A DNA stretch of 58,381 nucleotides from Clostridia bacterium (GCA_017623435.1 JAGAPD010000021.1:1-58381); one strand, 5' to 3'. Counted from the first letter of the stretch, positions 8,192 to 18,050 are shown. Notes: generated by a model not told the origin, from the letters alone. A program made the numbers and translations.

Positions 8192-8368
8192 GATTCTTCG
8201 CTACGCTCGAGAATGACAAAAACGACTGCCGTACGGTCGTATTCGTTCTATAGTAACATTATAAATTGATTATTTTCAACGACGCCAACCAAAATTTTAA
8301 CCAAATTAAATAATGCTAAATTTTTCGCCTACGCCCGACGTGTCATTCTCGAGCAAAGCGAAGAATCT
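8192..8368. repeat. 177-base inverted-repeat element
   Basis: Left arm 8192-8218 (GATTCTTCGCTACGCTCGAG... ending GAATGACA) and right arm 8341-8367 are inverted copies agreeing at 25 of 27 positions. The arm is a sequence type I associate with dispersed intergenic repeats across many bacterial genomes. The interior carries no supported gene and a small dyad near 8221-8240. The right arm ends 25 bases before the GIY-YIG gene. Confidence 0.7.
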
Positions 8369-8392
8369 CGGAGGGCATAACAAGCAAACCTT

Positions 8393-8689
8393 ATGTACTA
8401 CGTATATATCCTCTCAAATAAAACAGATTCAGTCGTTTATATCGGCGTCACAAACAACCTTTGTCGGCGGATGTACGAACATAAAAACTCACTAATCAAC
8501 GGCTTTTCAACGCGTTACAAAACACGTAAGTTAGTTTATTTTGAAAGCTCAAACGACGTAAAGGACGCTATTTCCAGAGAAAAAAGGCTTAAAGGTCTTC
8601 TTAGAATAAAGAAAAATCAACTAATCGAAAGCACAAATCCAAATTGGGACGATTTAAGTTTTGACGTATGTCCCGACTTATTCGATTAA
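8393..8689 (+). CDS. single-domain GIY-YIG nuclease (UPF0213 type)
   Basis: 98 residues covering one GIY-YIG domain: YYVYILSNK (the GIY strand), VVYIGVTNNLCRRMYEHK (the YIG strand and catalytic Arg) and the metal-binding Glu in REKRLKGLLR. Free-standing proteins of this type are small DNA nucleases of unclear role. No ribosome binding site lies close to the ATG; a GGAGG sits 18 bases upstream, right after the inverted repeat. The following gene starts 14 bases after its stop and has its own strong site. Confidence 0.85.
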   Translation: MYYVYILSNKTDSVVYIGVTNNLCRRMYEHKNSLINGFSTRYKTRKLVYFESSNDVKDAISREKRLKGLLRIKKNQLIESTNPNWDDLSFDVCPDLFD

Positions 8690-8703
8690 ACGAGGAGAAA
8701 AAT

Positions 8704-10821
8704 ATGTTACCACCTATCACACAAGTAAAACTGCCTTCTCTCACTTTGCCTACCGCTTGGCAAACGGTAATCCTTCGCAACTACAGCTACGTGCCCGTTT
8801 CACGAATCGCAAAAACTTTAGGGTGCGACGAGCAAACCGTCCACGTCGAGGCAAAAAAATTAAACCTCGTTTACCGCGATTACGAAATCGACTTTCAAAA
8901 AAACGGCTACATTACCGTTATCAGAAATAACTGGTATCTTTTGCCGTACGATCAACTTCTAACGCTACTTGATATCAGCGAAGAAAAGCTTGATTTTATT
9001 CTTAAAAACGACGACTTTTTGGACGTAAAGCTGGGCAGAATTAAGCCCGAAGTTAGTGAAGTACGCTACGCGCCTTTAACCAAAGAACAAGAAAGTGAAA
9101 CGCAATACTGCGCCACCCTTATTGAAAAATATAGCGTTCCCGTTGCCGTAAAACCCTTTGACTTTTTCGCCGAGAATAAGCAAAACGAAGGCGTAATTTT
9201 AGCCAACGGAATGCGCATAGTTCACGGCTATCTTTCGCCCTGCGGTGACGCCTTTTCTACGAAATGCGAGGATACGTTACCCTCCGTTTTACTCAAAAAG
9301 TACCAAAGCGCTGGTGTAAACGGCATTTGGCTACACGCGCTTTTGTCCGCTCTTTCGCCCTATCCGTTTGCGCCCCGACTAAGCCGGGACTACAAGCAAA
9401 AACGCGAAAACTTAAAGGCTATAATTAGCCGTTGCGGTGAATACGGAATCAAGGTATTTTTATACCTTAACGAGCCACGCGCCCTGCCTAGCGATTCACT
9501 TCCACAGTACGATCATCTTATCGGCTGGAAAGAGAAAAGAACACTTTGCTTTGAAAAGCAAGAGGTACGCGATTACCTATATAACGCGGTGTACGATTTA
9601 TGTAACGAAGTGCCCGAAATAGGCGGATTTTTCACGATTACGATGAGTGAAAACGCGACTCATTGTAACTTCGTCCGCGGTAGCCAATGCCCCGTTTGTA
9701 AGGATCTTCCGCCCGAAAAAACTTGCGCGGAAATAAACAACGTGATCCTTCGTGCAATTAAGGATGCTAACTCAAAAGCGGAACTTATCGCTAACCTTTG
9801 GGGTTGGTCGCCCTTTATGGGCTGGACGGAAAGCCAAACGCAACGCGGATTAGAGCTTTTAGACCAAGAGGTTTCGGTTATGTGCGTTAGCGAATTTGAC
9901 CTTGACATAAATAAAGGCGGAGTAAAAGGCAAGATTATCGACTACTCCATCTCCAACCCCGGTCCGAGCCAAATAAGTAAAGATATGCTCGCGTACGCTC
10001 AAAAAACGGGACACAAAACTTACGCAAAAATTCAAGCAAGCAACAGCTGGGAATGTTCCGCCGTACCCTATATCCCTGCGTTCGACCTCGTGCACGAGCA
10101 TTTGTGCAACCTTAATAATTTGGGCGTTAAAAACCTGTTTTTGACCTGGACGCTGGGCGGATACCCCTCGCCTGCTATTGAAATCGCGTCGCAGTTTAAC
10201 GAGAGCTTCGACCTTGACGAGTGGTACGAGCAAAAATTCGGCAAAGACGCGCAAACCGTCCACGACGGAATAAAAACGCTTTGCTCCGCTTTCCGCGAGT
10301 ATCCTTTCTCCATAACGATGCTTTACAATTCGCCCAAAACGTTAGGCCCTGCCAATTTATGGGAAATCGAGTGCGAAGAAAAAACGTCAACGATGGTGTG
10401 CTACGCGTTCGACGATTATGAAAACTGGCTCGCGCCCTACCCCTACGAAGTTTATATCTCGCAGTTTGAAAAGGTGATCAATCTTTGGAAAGAAGGCGTA
10501 ACGATTTTAGAAAAAGCAGAGCGTACGCCGTCGGTAGAGGAAATTATTCGCTACGCAAAGGTTGCGCTTTGCCACTTTACCACCGATCTACTTCAAACGA
10601 AATATTCGTTCGTTAAGCGCGTGGGCGATCGCGAGCAAATGAAAGAGCTGATTAGCAAGGAAAAGCAAAACGCGATTGACCTACTTAACCTTTTCGTCAC
10701 CGACGCGAAAATCGGTTACGAGGCGTCCAACCATTACTTCTACACCTACCCCAACCTTATTGAAAAAATTTTGCGAATGGAAAAATTCGAAAAACTTATC
10801 TATAATGAAACACGACCTTAA
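8704..10821 (+). CDS. TIM-barrel glycosidase-like protein with N-terminal helix-turn-helix-like segment
   Basis: 705 residues, no signal peptide. Residues ~20-55 (VPVSRIAKTLGCDEQTVHVE) read like a helix-turn-helix. Residues ~145-600 have the alternating pattern of a TIM barrel, with GVNGIWLHALLS, GIKVFLYLNEPR, a Cys pair in SQCPVCKDLPPEK, AELIANLWGW and ASNSWECSAVPYIPAFDL. I infer a glycoside hydrolase or related enzyme of an unassigned family; catalytic acids cannot be fixed by eye. The ATG at 8704 is chosen because GAGGAG lies 6 bases upstream. It overlaps rtcB by 17 bases, and an alpha-mannosidase follows. Confidence 0.65.
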   Translation: MLPPITQVKLPSLTLPTAWQTVILRNYSYVPVSRIAKTLGCDEQTVHVEAKKLNLVYRDYEIDFQKNGYITVIRNNWYLLPYDQLLTLLDISEEKLDFILKNDDFLDVKLGRIKPEVSEVRYAPLTKEQESETQYCATLIEKYSVPVAVKPFDFFAENKQNEGVILANGMRIVHGYLSPCGDAFSTKCEDTLPSVLLKKYQSAGVNGIWLHALLSALSPYPFAPRLSRDYKQKRENLKAIISRCGEYGIKVFLYLNEPRALPSDSLPQYDHLIGWKEKRTLCFEKQEVRDYLYNAVYDLCNEVPEIGGFFTITMSENATHCNFVRGSQCPVCKDLPPEKTCAEINNVILRAIKDANSKAELIANLWGWSPFMGWTESQTQRGLELLDQEVSVMCVSEFDLDINKGGVKGKIIDYSISNPGPSQISKDMLAYAQKTGHKTYAKIQASNSWECSAVPYIPAFDLVHEHLCNLNNLGVKNLFLTWTLGGYPSPAIEIASQFNESFDLDEWYEQKFGKDAQTVHDGIKTLCSAFREYPFSITMLYNSPKTLGPANLWEIECEEKTSTMVCYAFDDYENWLAPYPYEVYISQFEKVINLWKEGVTILEKAERTPSVEEIIRYAKVALCHFTTDLLQTKYSFVKRVGDREQMKELISKEKQNAIDLLNLFVTDAKIGYEASNHYFYTYPNLIEKILRMEKFEKLIYNETRP

Positions 10822-11986
10822 AATCTTCACGGAAAATATTGAACCTGAGGCGGTCAATCAAATTTACACGCTCGCAACGCAAGCGCCCTTTTGCGGACAA
10901 AAAATCCGCGTTATGCCCGACGTACATTACGGTACGGGTTGCGTAGTAGGCTTTACGAGCACGCTGGGTGACAAAATTATCCCAAACGTACTTGGCGTGG
11001 ACTTAGGTTGCGGAATGCTGACCGTAGAAATGGGCAAAGTGGATTTTTCACTTCAATCGCTTGACGAATTTATCAAAGCAAAAATCCCATACGGCAGTAA
11101 TTACCGCAAGGAAGTGCTGGCACAGTCGCTAATTAAAAAACTGCATTGTTACGACGAACTTCGTGATATGGACAGACTTTTAGGCTCGCTCGGCACTTTA
11201 GGCGGTGGCAACCACTTTATCGAAGTTGACGAGGATAGCGAGAATAATAAATACCTGATAATCCATAGCGGATCGCGCAATCTTGGACTTCAGGTAGCCA
11301 AAATTTACCAAAAATTGGCCGTGCGCGTTTGTAAAGAGTGCGCGCAAAGCGAACGCCAAAAGGTTATTGACACGCTTAACGCGCAAAATCGCCCCGAGGC
11401 TATTCCCGAGGCTATCGACGCCGTTTCCGCAAAATACGCTTACCGCACCAAAATCGTAGCCGAGCTTTGCTATCTTGACGGGCGCGAAATGGAAAACTAT
11501 CTTGACGATCTAAAAATTTGTCAGGAATTTGCGTCGCTAAGTCGAAAGAAAATGGCGGACGAGATACTAAAATTTTTGAAAGCAAACAAATACGCGAGCT
11601 TTGAAACCGTGCACAACTTTATTGATAACGACGGCGTTATACGAAAGGGCGCAATCCCTGCGCATAAGAATCAGCGCGTTCTTATCCCCATGAATATGCG
11701 CGACGGCTGTATTATTGCCGTGGGTAAGGGCAACGCGGACTGGAATAACTCCGCTCCGCACGGCGCAGGACGACTGTGTAAGCGTAGCGAGGCAAAAGCG
11801 TTATTTACCGTTGAAGAATACCAAAGTCAAATGCAAGGAATTTACACCACGACGGCTAATCAGTCCACGATTGACGAGTCGCCTATGGCGTACAAGCCTA
11901 TGCAAGAAATTATCGACCTTATCTCTCCCACGGTAGAAATCGAACGCATAATAAAACCTATTTACAACTTCAAAGCATCCGAATAA
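10805..11986 (+). CDS. rtcB: RtcB-family 3'-phosphate/5'-OH RNA ligase
   Basis: 393 residues, the short bacterial RtcB type. The manganese and GMP-binding residues are all present: D66 and C69 in VDLGCGM, His in GGGNHFIEV, His in IIHSGSRNLG, His in HNFIDNDG, and the guanylylated His in PHGAGRLCKR. The C-terminus PMAYKPMQEII...IIKPIYNFK is standard. RtcB repairs or splices RNA by joining 2',3'-cyclic-phosphate ends to 5'-OH ends. No archease, rtcA or rtcR is nearby. The in-frame sequence upstream of 10805 is overlap with the previous gene; the ATG at 10805 aligns with the family start. Confidence 0.92.
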   Translation: MKHDLKIFTENIEPEAVNQIYTLATQAPFCGQKIRVMPDVHYGTGCVVGFTSTLGDKIIPNVLGVDLGCGMLTVEMGKVDFSLQSLDEFIKAKIPYGSNYRKEVLAQSLIKKLHCYDELRDMDRLLGSLGTLGGGNHFIEVDEDSENNKYLIIHSGSRNLGLQVAKIYQKLAVRVCKECAQSERQKVIDTLNAQNRPEAIPEAIDAVSAKYAYRTKIVAELCYLDGREMENYLDDLKICQEFASLSRKKMADEILKFLKANKYASFETVHNFIDNDGVIRKGAIPAHKNQRVLIPMNMRDGCIIAVGKGNADWNNSAPHGAGRLCKRSEAKALFTVEEYQSQMQGIYTTTANQSTIDESPMAYKPMQEIIDLISPTVEIERIIKPIYNFKASE

Positions 11987-11991
11987 AAACG

Positions 11992-12023
11992 CAAAACGAC
12001 GCATAACGTGGTACGCCGTTTTG
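11992..12023 (+). terminator. hairpin between rtcB and the mannosidase gene
   Basis: AAAACG arms flank an imperfect stem with an ACGT-containing loop, followed by TTTTGATTTT. It resembles the other ACGT-loop terminators but has several mismatches and may be partial, since no promoter for the next gene is evident in the 38 bases after it. Confidence 0.55.
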
Positions 12024-12061
12024 ATTTTAAGCTTAATAATACTCACAAAAAAGGAGCAATT

Positions 12062-14479
12062 ATGAAAAAAGAAATTCATATGATATGTAACGCTCATATC
12101 GATCCCATCTGGCAATGGGACTGGCCCGAGGGCGCGAGTGCAACTTTATCCACTTTCGCATCCGCGGTAAAGCTCGCAAAAGAATTTGATTATATTTTCT
12201 GTCACAACGAAGTGACGGTATATAAGTACGTGGAAGAGTACGCGCCCCAGCTTTTCGAGGAAATAAAAGAGCTCGTAAAACAAGGCAAGTGGCATATTAT
12301 GGGTGGATGGTATCTCCAGCCCGACTGCAATATGCCAACTGGCGAAAGCTTTATTCGTCAAGCGCGCGAAGGTCAGCGCTACTTTAAGGAAAAGTTTGGA
12401 ATCGTTCCCACTACCGCCATTAACTTCGATCCCTTCGGTCACTCCGTAGGACTGGTACAGGTGCTTAAAAAATGCGGATACGACAGTTATCTTTTTATGC
12501 GTCCTAACCAAGGCACTATGGATCTACCTGACGAGCAATTTATTTGGCGTGGCTTGGACGGTAGCGAGGTAAAAGCAAACCGTTTCCTCTCCTACGGCTC
12601 TGCGCTTGGCAACTCCGCCCGTCAGATTAAAGAGCGCGCGGACGCTCAAGACAAGGAGGTTTGCGCCGTACTTTGGGGCGTAGGCAATCACGGCGGCGGA
12701 CCGAGCCGAAAGGACCTTCGCGATATCAAAGAAACTTTGCTTACGAGCGAGGACGAAGTTTATATCCACTCCACCCCTGAACAATTTTTTGCAAAAATCA
12801 ACCCCACCGCCGTTTTTGACAAATCGCTCGTCATTTCAATGCCCGGTTGCTACACCACGATGCATAAAATTAAGTCCATGCACGCAAAGCTTGAAAACGA
12901 GATTTATCTCGCTGAAAAGTTCGCGTCCGTCGCTTACGCAAAAGGACTTTTGCCCGAATATCCCCAAAAGGAAATTCAAACGGCCGTTGAGGATTTACTC
13001 AACGCGCAGTTCCACGACATTTTACCCGGAAGTTCTATTCAATGCGGTGAAGAAGGCGGACTTCGCTATTTAAATCACGGATTGCTTGAGGCTGGCAGGG
13101 CGAAAATGCACGCGTACTTTGCGCTGTCGCAAGAGCAAAAGGTTGCAAACGAAGGCGAATATCCCATCGTCGTTTTCAACCCCCACCCCTACGAAATCGT
13201 GGATAACGTCGAATGTGAATTTATGCTTGCCGATCAGAACTGGGACGAGAGCATTAACTCACGTTTCTCCGTCGTGGACGAGGACGGCAACCCCGTGCCC
13301 TATCAGGTTATTAAGGAAGAAAGTAACCTCAATCTTGACTGGAGAAAGCGCATAATTTTCGAGGCGAAGCTTGCTCCCTTATCGCAAACGAGGTATAGCG
13401 TATACGCCCGTTATGACAAAACTCTCCCAAAACCCGTATACGAGGCTCTAACCTTTGACAACGGCAGAAAGCACGTTGAAATCGATAAAAACACGGGACT
13501 TCTTACCTCGTATAAAATTGACGGCAAGGAATATTTGAGCGCACCTATGACGCTTACGAGCTTTGACGACAACGCAGATCCGTGGGGAATGGGCGCTGAA
13601 CAGCGCGTAAGACTGGGCACGAACGAGCAACCCTTCTCGCTTTTGACCACTCCCGACGGCCCGTTTAAGGGAATGCAAAGCATTCAGGTAATTGAGGACG
13701 GCGATATTTATCTGGGCGTTGAGGCGTTTTTCAAAAATGGAAACACACGCGCGCGTATCGCGTACAAAATTTACAAAAACAACGACTACGTGGATATCGA
13801 CGTCAATTTGTACCTTACCGACATCAACAAAATTATCAAGCTAAAAGCTCCCTTTGCTCTTTCGGGCGAGGTTATCGGTCAAACCGTTTTCGGCACGGAC
13901 AAACTCTTTACCGACGCGCGTGAAAACGTGGCACACCGCTTTATTGCCGTAAAAGACCAAGGCGAGTGCATCACGCTTATGAACGATAGCGTTTACGGTA
14001 GCCATTACGAAAATGGCGCGCTGTATATGTCGCTCGTGCGCGGTGCAACCTACTGTGCGCACCCCATTGAAAGCCGTGAGCTTATCCCCTCTGATAAGTA
14101 CACCAAGAAAATTGACCAAGGTGAAAACAATTTCTCTTTCCGTCTTTGCCTGCTTAAAGAAAACGAGCTCGAAAGAAAAACGAGCGAATTTATCCAAAAG
14201 CCTTACGCGCTTAATATCTTCCCCGTTGCAACCGTGCTTGACAAGGTTAAGGACTTTGCCGTTTCACTTGGCGACGACACGATCGCGCTTGCTTGTATGA
14301 AAAAAGCAGACGACCGCGACGCTATTATTTTCCGTTTGCAAAACAATACTTCCACGCCCGTTAGCACGCATATCAGCGTAAACGGCGCAGTACGTCCCCT
14401 GTCGTTTGGCAAATACGAGGTAAAAACCGTCGTTTACGAAAACGGCGAATTAACCGAAATAACGGAAATGATTATCTAG
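12062..14479 (+). CDS. alpha-mannosidase, glycoside hydrolase family 38
   Basis: 805 residues, cytosolic. The N-terminal GH38 domain carries zinc ligands H12 and D14 (NAHIDPIWQWDW) and the nucleophile D123 (INFDPFGHS). The helical middle domain includes EDLLNAQFHDILPGSSI with its His-Asp zinc ligand, and the C-terminal ~450 residues are the beta-sandwich domains. It releases mannose from alpha-mannosides, probably imported N-glycan fragments. AGGAG precedes the ATG at 12062. It lies downstream of the glycosidase-like protein and RtcB. Confidence 0.93.
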   Translation: MKKEIHMICNAHIDPIWQWDWPEGASATLSTFASAVKLAKEFDYIFCHNEVTVYKYVEEYAPQLFEEIKELVKQGKWHIMGGWYLQPDCNMPTGESFIRQAREGQRYFKEKFGIVPTTAINFDPFGHSVGLVQVLKKCGYDSYLFMRPNQGTMDLPDEQFIWRGLDGSEVKANRFLSYGSALGNSARQIKERADAQDKEVCAVLWGVGNHGGGPSRKDLRDIKETLLTSEDEVYIHSTPEQFFAKINPTAVFDKSLVISMPGCYTTMHKIKSMHAKLENEIYLAEKFASVAYAKGLLPEYPQKEIQTAVEDLLNAQFHDILPGSSIQCGEEGGLRYLNHGLLEAGRAKMHAYFALSQEQKVANEGEYPIVVFNPHPYEIVDNVECEFMLADQNWDESINSRFSVVDEDGNPVPYQVIKEESNLNLDWRKRIIFEAKLAPLSQTRYSVYARYDKTLPKPVYEALTFDNGRKHVEIDKNTGLLTSYKIDGKEYLSAPMTLTSFDDNADPWGMGAEQRVRLGTNEQPFSLLTTPDGPFKGMQSIQVIEDGDIYLGVEAFFKNGNTRARIAYKIYKNNDYVDIDVNLYLTDINKIIKLKAPFALSGEVIGQTVFGTDKLFTDARENVAHRFIAVKDQGECITLMNDSVYGSHYENGALYMSLVRGATYCAHPIESRELIPSDKYTKKIDQGENNFSFRLCLLKENELERKTSEFIQKPYALNIFPVATVLDKVKDFAVSLGDDTIALACMKKADDRDAIIFRLQNNTSTPVSTHISVNGAVRPLSFGKYEVKTVVYENGELTEITEMII

Positions 14480-14526
14480 TTGCATATACAAACTATTTGT
14501 TCAATACTGCATATATAGAAAACAAA

Positions 14527-14855
14527 ATGGAAACGGAAAAAGTATTACCAAGAAGAAAACATACACGGCTTAATAATTACGATTATAGTTTAGCTGGTGC
14601 ATATTTCGTTACGATTTGCACTCAGAACAAAAGGTGTACACTCTCTCGTATTGTACGGTGATGGATATCGTTTGTGCATATAAATCGCTAACAACTATGG
14701 AATGCAAAAAGATAGGATTGTCAAAGAAATTATTTCAAACTTCATTCTACGAACATATTATCCGCAATCAATCGGATTATGAAGAAACGGTAAAATACAT
14801 TTACGAAAACCCAATTCGTTGGTATAACGACGAATTATATACTGAAGAACACTGA
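14527..14855 (+). pseudogene. remnant of a REP-associated (Y1, IS200-like) transposase
   Basis: The first frame (14527-14661) encodes METEKVLPRRKHTRLNNYDY and GAYFVTICTQNKR, the typical N-terminus of a RAYT, then stops. A second frame ending at 14855 holds the typical C-terminus: SFYEHIIRNQSDYEETVKYI and YENPIRWYNDELY. The middle, including the HUH motif and most of the catalytic core, is deleted and the two ends are out of frame. It is therefore a dead relic. No intact copy or flanking palindrome pair was seen nearby. Confidence 0.85.
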
Positions 14856-14860
14856 AACAC

Positions 14861-14892
14861 AAAAAAGAACTCGGATACCCGGGTTCTTTTTT
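14861..14892. terminator. bidirectional terminator between transposase relic and pflA
   Basis: AAAAAAGAAC pairs with GTTCTTTTTT, with an inner CGG/CCG stem and A/T runs on both sides. It ends 3 bases before the pflA stop codon and serves the pfl operon. Confidence 0.8.
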
Positions 14893-14894
14893 CG

Positions 14895-15611
14895 TTATAG
14901 CTTAATTAAACTTTCTAAATATTTCATTTGTTCGTGCGTGGGTTGAGGGATATGCGCAAAAGGGAAAGGCACGCCCATATTATCGTATTTTACCTGACAG
15001 ATTTTTTTGAAAGGTAAAAGCTCGATTTTGTCCACGTTTTTATGCTCTTTTGCAAGTTTTACGAGCGCGTTTATGTTTTGCTCGTTATCGTTTAGCGTGG
15101 GAATGATAACTTGCCGAATAGTCGTAGGAATATTTTTACTTGCCAAATAATCCAAAAATTCAAGTGGTTTTTGCAAGCTACAACCTACGTTTTCACGGTA
15201 AAGCGCGTCGCTCGTATACTTTATATCAAGCAAAACGCGGTCAGTCACGGACAAAACTTTCTCAATTTCTTCGCCCAAAATACAGCCCGAAGTATCCAAG
15301 CAAGTATTTAATCCCTGCTCCTTACAGCGCTTAAAAAAGTCGTAAACGAACTGCGGTTGAAGTAACGGCTCGCCACCGCTTACCGTCACTCCTCCCTCGC
15401 TACCAAAGTATTCAAGGTAGCGCAAAGCCTGCTCACTCAGTTGCGCTGAATTAGCCGTTTTGTCACAATTTGGCGACCACGTATCGGGGTTATGGCAACA
15501 TTTACAGCGGAGCGGACACCCCTGCGTGAACACTACGAACCTCACTCCCGGCCCGTCAAGCGTGCCCATGCTTTGGATAGAATGAACGTTTCCGATTACG
15601 CCGTTTATCAT
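14895..15611 (-). CDS. pflA: pyruvate formate-lyase activating enzyme (radical SAM)
   Basis: 238 residues. The CxxxCxxC cluster motif is in [17 protein letters not shown] (residues ~31-40), preceded by [13 protein letters not shown], and followed by the glycine-rich SAM-binding VSGGEPLLQ. With a [4Fe-4S] cluster and SAM it generates the glycyl radical of PflB. The start codon overlaps the pflB stop by 4 bases (ATGA), so the two are translationally coupled. The ZTP riboswitch upstream of pflB should control both. Confidence 0.95.
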   Translation of the reverse strand: MINGVIGNVHSIQSMGTLDGPGVRFVVFTQGCPLRCKCCHNPDTWSPNCDKTANSAQLSEQALRYLEYFGSEGGVTVSGGEPLLQPQFVYDFFKRCKEQGLNTCLDTSGCILGEEIEKVLSVTDRVLLDIKYTSDALYRENVGCSLQKPLEFLDYLASKNIPTTIRQVIIPTLNDNEQNINALVKLAKEHKNVDKIELLPFKKICQVKYDNMGVPFPFAHIPQPTHEQMKYLESLIKL

Positions 15612-17839
15612 ATCGTTTCGTGGAAAGTACGGCTAATAACCTCGCGTTGCTGTTCACGCGAAAGCTTGTTAAAGTTTACCGCGTAACCCGACACGCGAAT
15701 GGTAAGGTTGGGATAATCCTCGGGATTTTCGTACGCCTTCATCAGCGTTTCGCGGTTAAGCACGTTTACGTTAATGTGGTGCGCGTTTTTAGCGAAGTAG
15801 CCGTCGAGGATATGAACGAGGTTGTCAATTCTCTCCTCTTCCGTCCTTCCAAGCGCCTCGGGAGTAATCGAGAAGGTATTCGAAATTCCGTCACGGCAGT
15901 CGTCGTAGCTGATTTTTGCAACCGAATTAAGCGACGCGAGTGCGCCGTTTTCCTCGCGGTTGTGCATGGGGTTAGCGCCGGGCGCAAAGGGTGCGCACGC
16001 CTTTCTTCCGTCGGGAGTTGCGCCCGTGTTCTTTCCGTACATTACGTTGGAAGTAATGGTGAGTACGGAAAGCGTGTGGATTGCTTTACGATAAGTGGGC
16101 GTTTTGCGAAGCTCCTCAATCATACGGTGAGTCATATCCTTCGCGATAAGATCCACTCTGTCGTCGTCGTTACCAAACTTGGGGAAATTACCCGTCGTCT
16201 CGAAGTCCACGATATAGCCCTTTTCGTCCTTAATAGGCTTAACGTTAGCGTACTTGATTGCCGAAAGCGAATCGGCTACGACCGAAAGACCAGCGATACC
16301 AAACGCCATAAAACGATCAACGTAGGTATCGTGGAGCGCCATCTGGCTCTTTTCGTACGCGTACTTGTCGTGCATATAGTGGATAATGTTCATAGTGTTG
16401 ACGTACAGGTGCGAAAGCCACGCCATATACGTCTCCATTCTTTTCATAACCTCGTCGTAGTCCAGCTTTTCGCCGTCCATAACGGGCATTTGCGGTCCGA
16501 TAGCCATCTCGGACGAGGTGTCGTAACCGCCGTTGATAGCCAAAAGAAGAAGCTTTGCAAGGTTACATCTTGCTCCGAAGAACTGCATTTGCTTGCCCAC
16601 CTTCATTGCCGAAACGCAACAAGCGATTGCGTAGTCGTCGCCGTAGTGCGGACGCATAACGTCGTCGTTTTCGTACTGAATCGAGTCGGTATCAGCCGAA
16701 ACCTTAGCGCAGTATTTTTTGAAGTTTTCGGGCAAAGCGTTGGACCAAAGCACCGTAAGGTTAGGCTCGGGCGACGATCCGAGCGTGTAAAGCGTGTTGA
16801 GCATACGGAAACTGTTTTTAGTAACGAGCGTTCTTCCGTCCTCGCCCATTCCGCCAACCGCCTCGGTAATCCACATAGGATCTCCACCGAAAAGCTCGTT
16901 ATATTCGGGCGTGCGCAAGTGACGGGCGATACGAAGCTTAATTACGAAATCGTCCATAAGCTCCTGCGCGCCTTCTTCGGTGAGCGTACCGTTAGCGATA
17001 TCACGCTCGATATAGATATCAAAGAAAGTACTTACTCTTCCCAGCGACATTGCAGCGCCGTTTTGCTCCTTGATCGCCGCAAGGTAACCAAAGTAAGTCC
17101 ATTGAATAGCCTCTTTTGCGTTTTTAGCAGGCTGGGAAATGTCACAGCCGTACATTTTCGCCATATCTTTCATATATCCAAGGAAAGTAATTTGCTGGAA
17201 AAGCTCTTCGTCAAGACGGATTTCGTCCGTGTTAAACGCCTTTTCAGCGAGCGCATTTTTGTCCTTTTTCTTTTCCTCGATAAGTCTGTCGATACCGTAA
17301 AGCGCTACTCTGCGGTAGTCGCCGATAATTCTGCCTCTGCCGTAAGCGTCGGGAAGTCCGGTAATGATGTGGCACTTTCTTGCCGCGCGCATCTCGTCCG
17401 TGTAAGCACGGAAAACGCCGTCGTTGTGCGTGGTACGGAACTTAAATTCTTCCTCAACCTTCGCGCTGAGCTTGTAGCCGTATGCCTCGCACGCCTGACG
17501 CACCATTCTAATACCACCAAAGGGGTTAACGCTACGCTTAAGCGGACGGTTAGTTTGCATACCAACGATAATCTCGTTTTCCTTATCAATATAGCCGGGC
17601 GAGAAGGTCGTGAGCGACGAAACGGTAGAAGTATCAATGTCAAGCACGCCACCAAACTGACGCTCGATAGCGAAAAGACCTTGCACCTTTTTCATAAGCG
17701 CCTGCGTACGCGCAGTAGCACCCGTCAAAAAGGCGTGGTCACCCTCGTACGCGCGATAGTTAGTTTGTATAAAGTCACGAACGTTAATTTCGTCTTGCCA
17801 TACTCCACTATTAAATCCAGTCCAGTTTTCGTGTTTCAT
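15608..17839 (-). CDS. pflB: formate C-acetyltransferase (pyruvate formate-lyase)
   Basis: 743 residues. It converts pyruvate and CoA to acetyl-CoA and formate, the central anaerobic route and a formate source for one-carbon and purine metabolism. The paired catalytic cysteines are C407-C408 ([10 protein letters not shown]), and the radical glycine is near residue 718 in RVSGYAVNF, close to the C-terminus as expected. The frame is open 35 codons further upstream, but AAGGAGGAG lies directly before the ATG at 17839, and the extra codons would overlap the riboswitch terminator. It is cotranscribed with pflA. Confidence 0.97.
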   Translation of the reverse strand: MKHENWTGFNSGVWQDEINVRDFIQTNYRAYEGDHAFLTGATARTQALMKKVQGLFAIERQFGGVLDIDTSTVSSLTTFSPGYIDKENEIIVGMQTNRPLKRSVNPFGGIRMVRQACEAYGYKLSAKVEEEFKFRTTHNDGVFRAYTDEMRAARKCHIITGLPDAYGRGRIIGDYRRVALYGIDRLIEEKKKDKNALAEKAFNTDEIRLDEELFQQITFLGYMKDMAKMYGCDISQPAKNAKEAIQWTYFGYLAAIKEQNGAAMSLGRVSTFFDIYIERDIANGTLTEEGAQELMDDFVIKLRIARHLRTPEYNELFGGDPMWITEAVGGMGEDGRTLVTKNSFRMLNTLYTLGSSPEPNLTVLWSNALPENFKKYCAKVSADTDSIQYENDDVMRPHYGDDYAIACCVSAMKVGKQMQFFGARCNLAKLLLLAINGGYDTSSEMAIGPQMPVMDGEKLDYDEVMKRMETYMAWLSHLYVNTMNIIHYMHDKYAYEKSQMALHDTYVDRFMAFGIAGLSVVADSLSAIKYANVKPIKDEKGYIVDFETTGNFPKFGNDDDRVDLIAKDMTHRMIEELRKTPTYRKAIHTLSVLTITSNVMYGKNTGATPDGRKACAPFAPGANPMHNREENGALASLNSVAKISYDDCRDGISNTFSITPEALGRTEEERIDNLVHILDGYFAKNAHHINVNVLNRETLMKAYENPEDYPNLTIRVSGYAVNFNKLSREQQREVISRTFHETI

Positions 17840-17899
17840 AACTCCTCCTTGCGCCCTTACTAAAGCGCCAAACAAAACCTTTCGTTTAACAAAAAAACA

Positions 17900-17925
17900 A
17901 GGCGAACCTGCATTCAGGTTCGCCC
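17900..17925 (-). terminator. riboswitch-controlled terminator upstream of pflB
   Basis: On the minus strand GGCGAACCTG, a short loop and CAGGTTCGCC form a perfect stem followed by a T-rich run (TTGTTTTTTTG). The left arm shares the GGGC at the 3' end of the ZTP aptamer, so ligand binding and terminator folding should compete. Confidence 0.85.
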
Positions 17926-18017
17926 AGACGGTCGGCATCGGCAAACCTCAAAACGGGGTTTGTCACACGTTTGCAGTTCCTCGTGGTGCTCCACGTTATC
18001 CGTCAGTCGTGCAAACG
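17921..18017 (-). promoter_or_regulatory. ZTP/ZMP riboswitch (pfl motif)
   Basis: On the minus strand the aptamer starts with P1 (CGTTTGCA pairing with TGCAAACG). Inside are the signature CGACTGACGG, a CGTGG/CCACG hairpin and GAGGAAC. A variable linker with a CAAACC/GGTTTG hairpin follows, then the conserved CCGTCTGGGC, whose CCGTC can pair with GACGG. This is the layout of Rfam pfl/ZTP RNAs, which sense the purine intermediate ZMP/ZTP and turn on folate, one-carbon and pfl genes. Here it precedes a terminator and pflB-pflA, so ligand should allow readthrough. Confidence 0.85.
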
Positions 18018-18050
18018 CTATTATCTTTGACGAATTTCTTCGTCTATACT

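Noticed and set aside
15620..17863. A 747-codon open frame on the plus strand
   Set aside because: It is the antisense shadow of pflB, whose catalytic motifs are intact; the plus frame is Arg/Val/His-rich with no recognisable domain.
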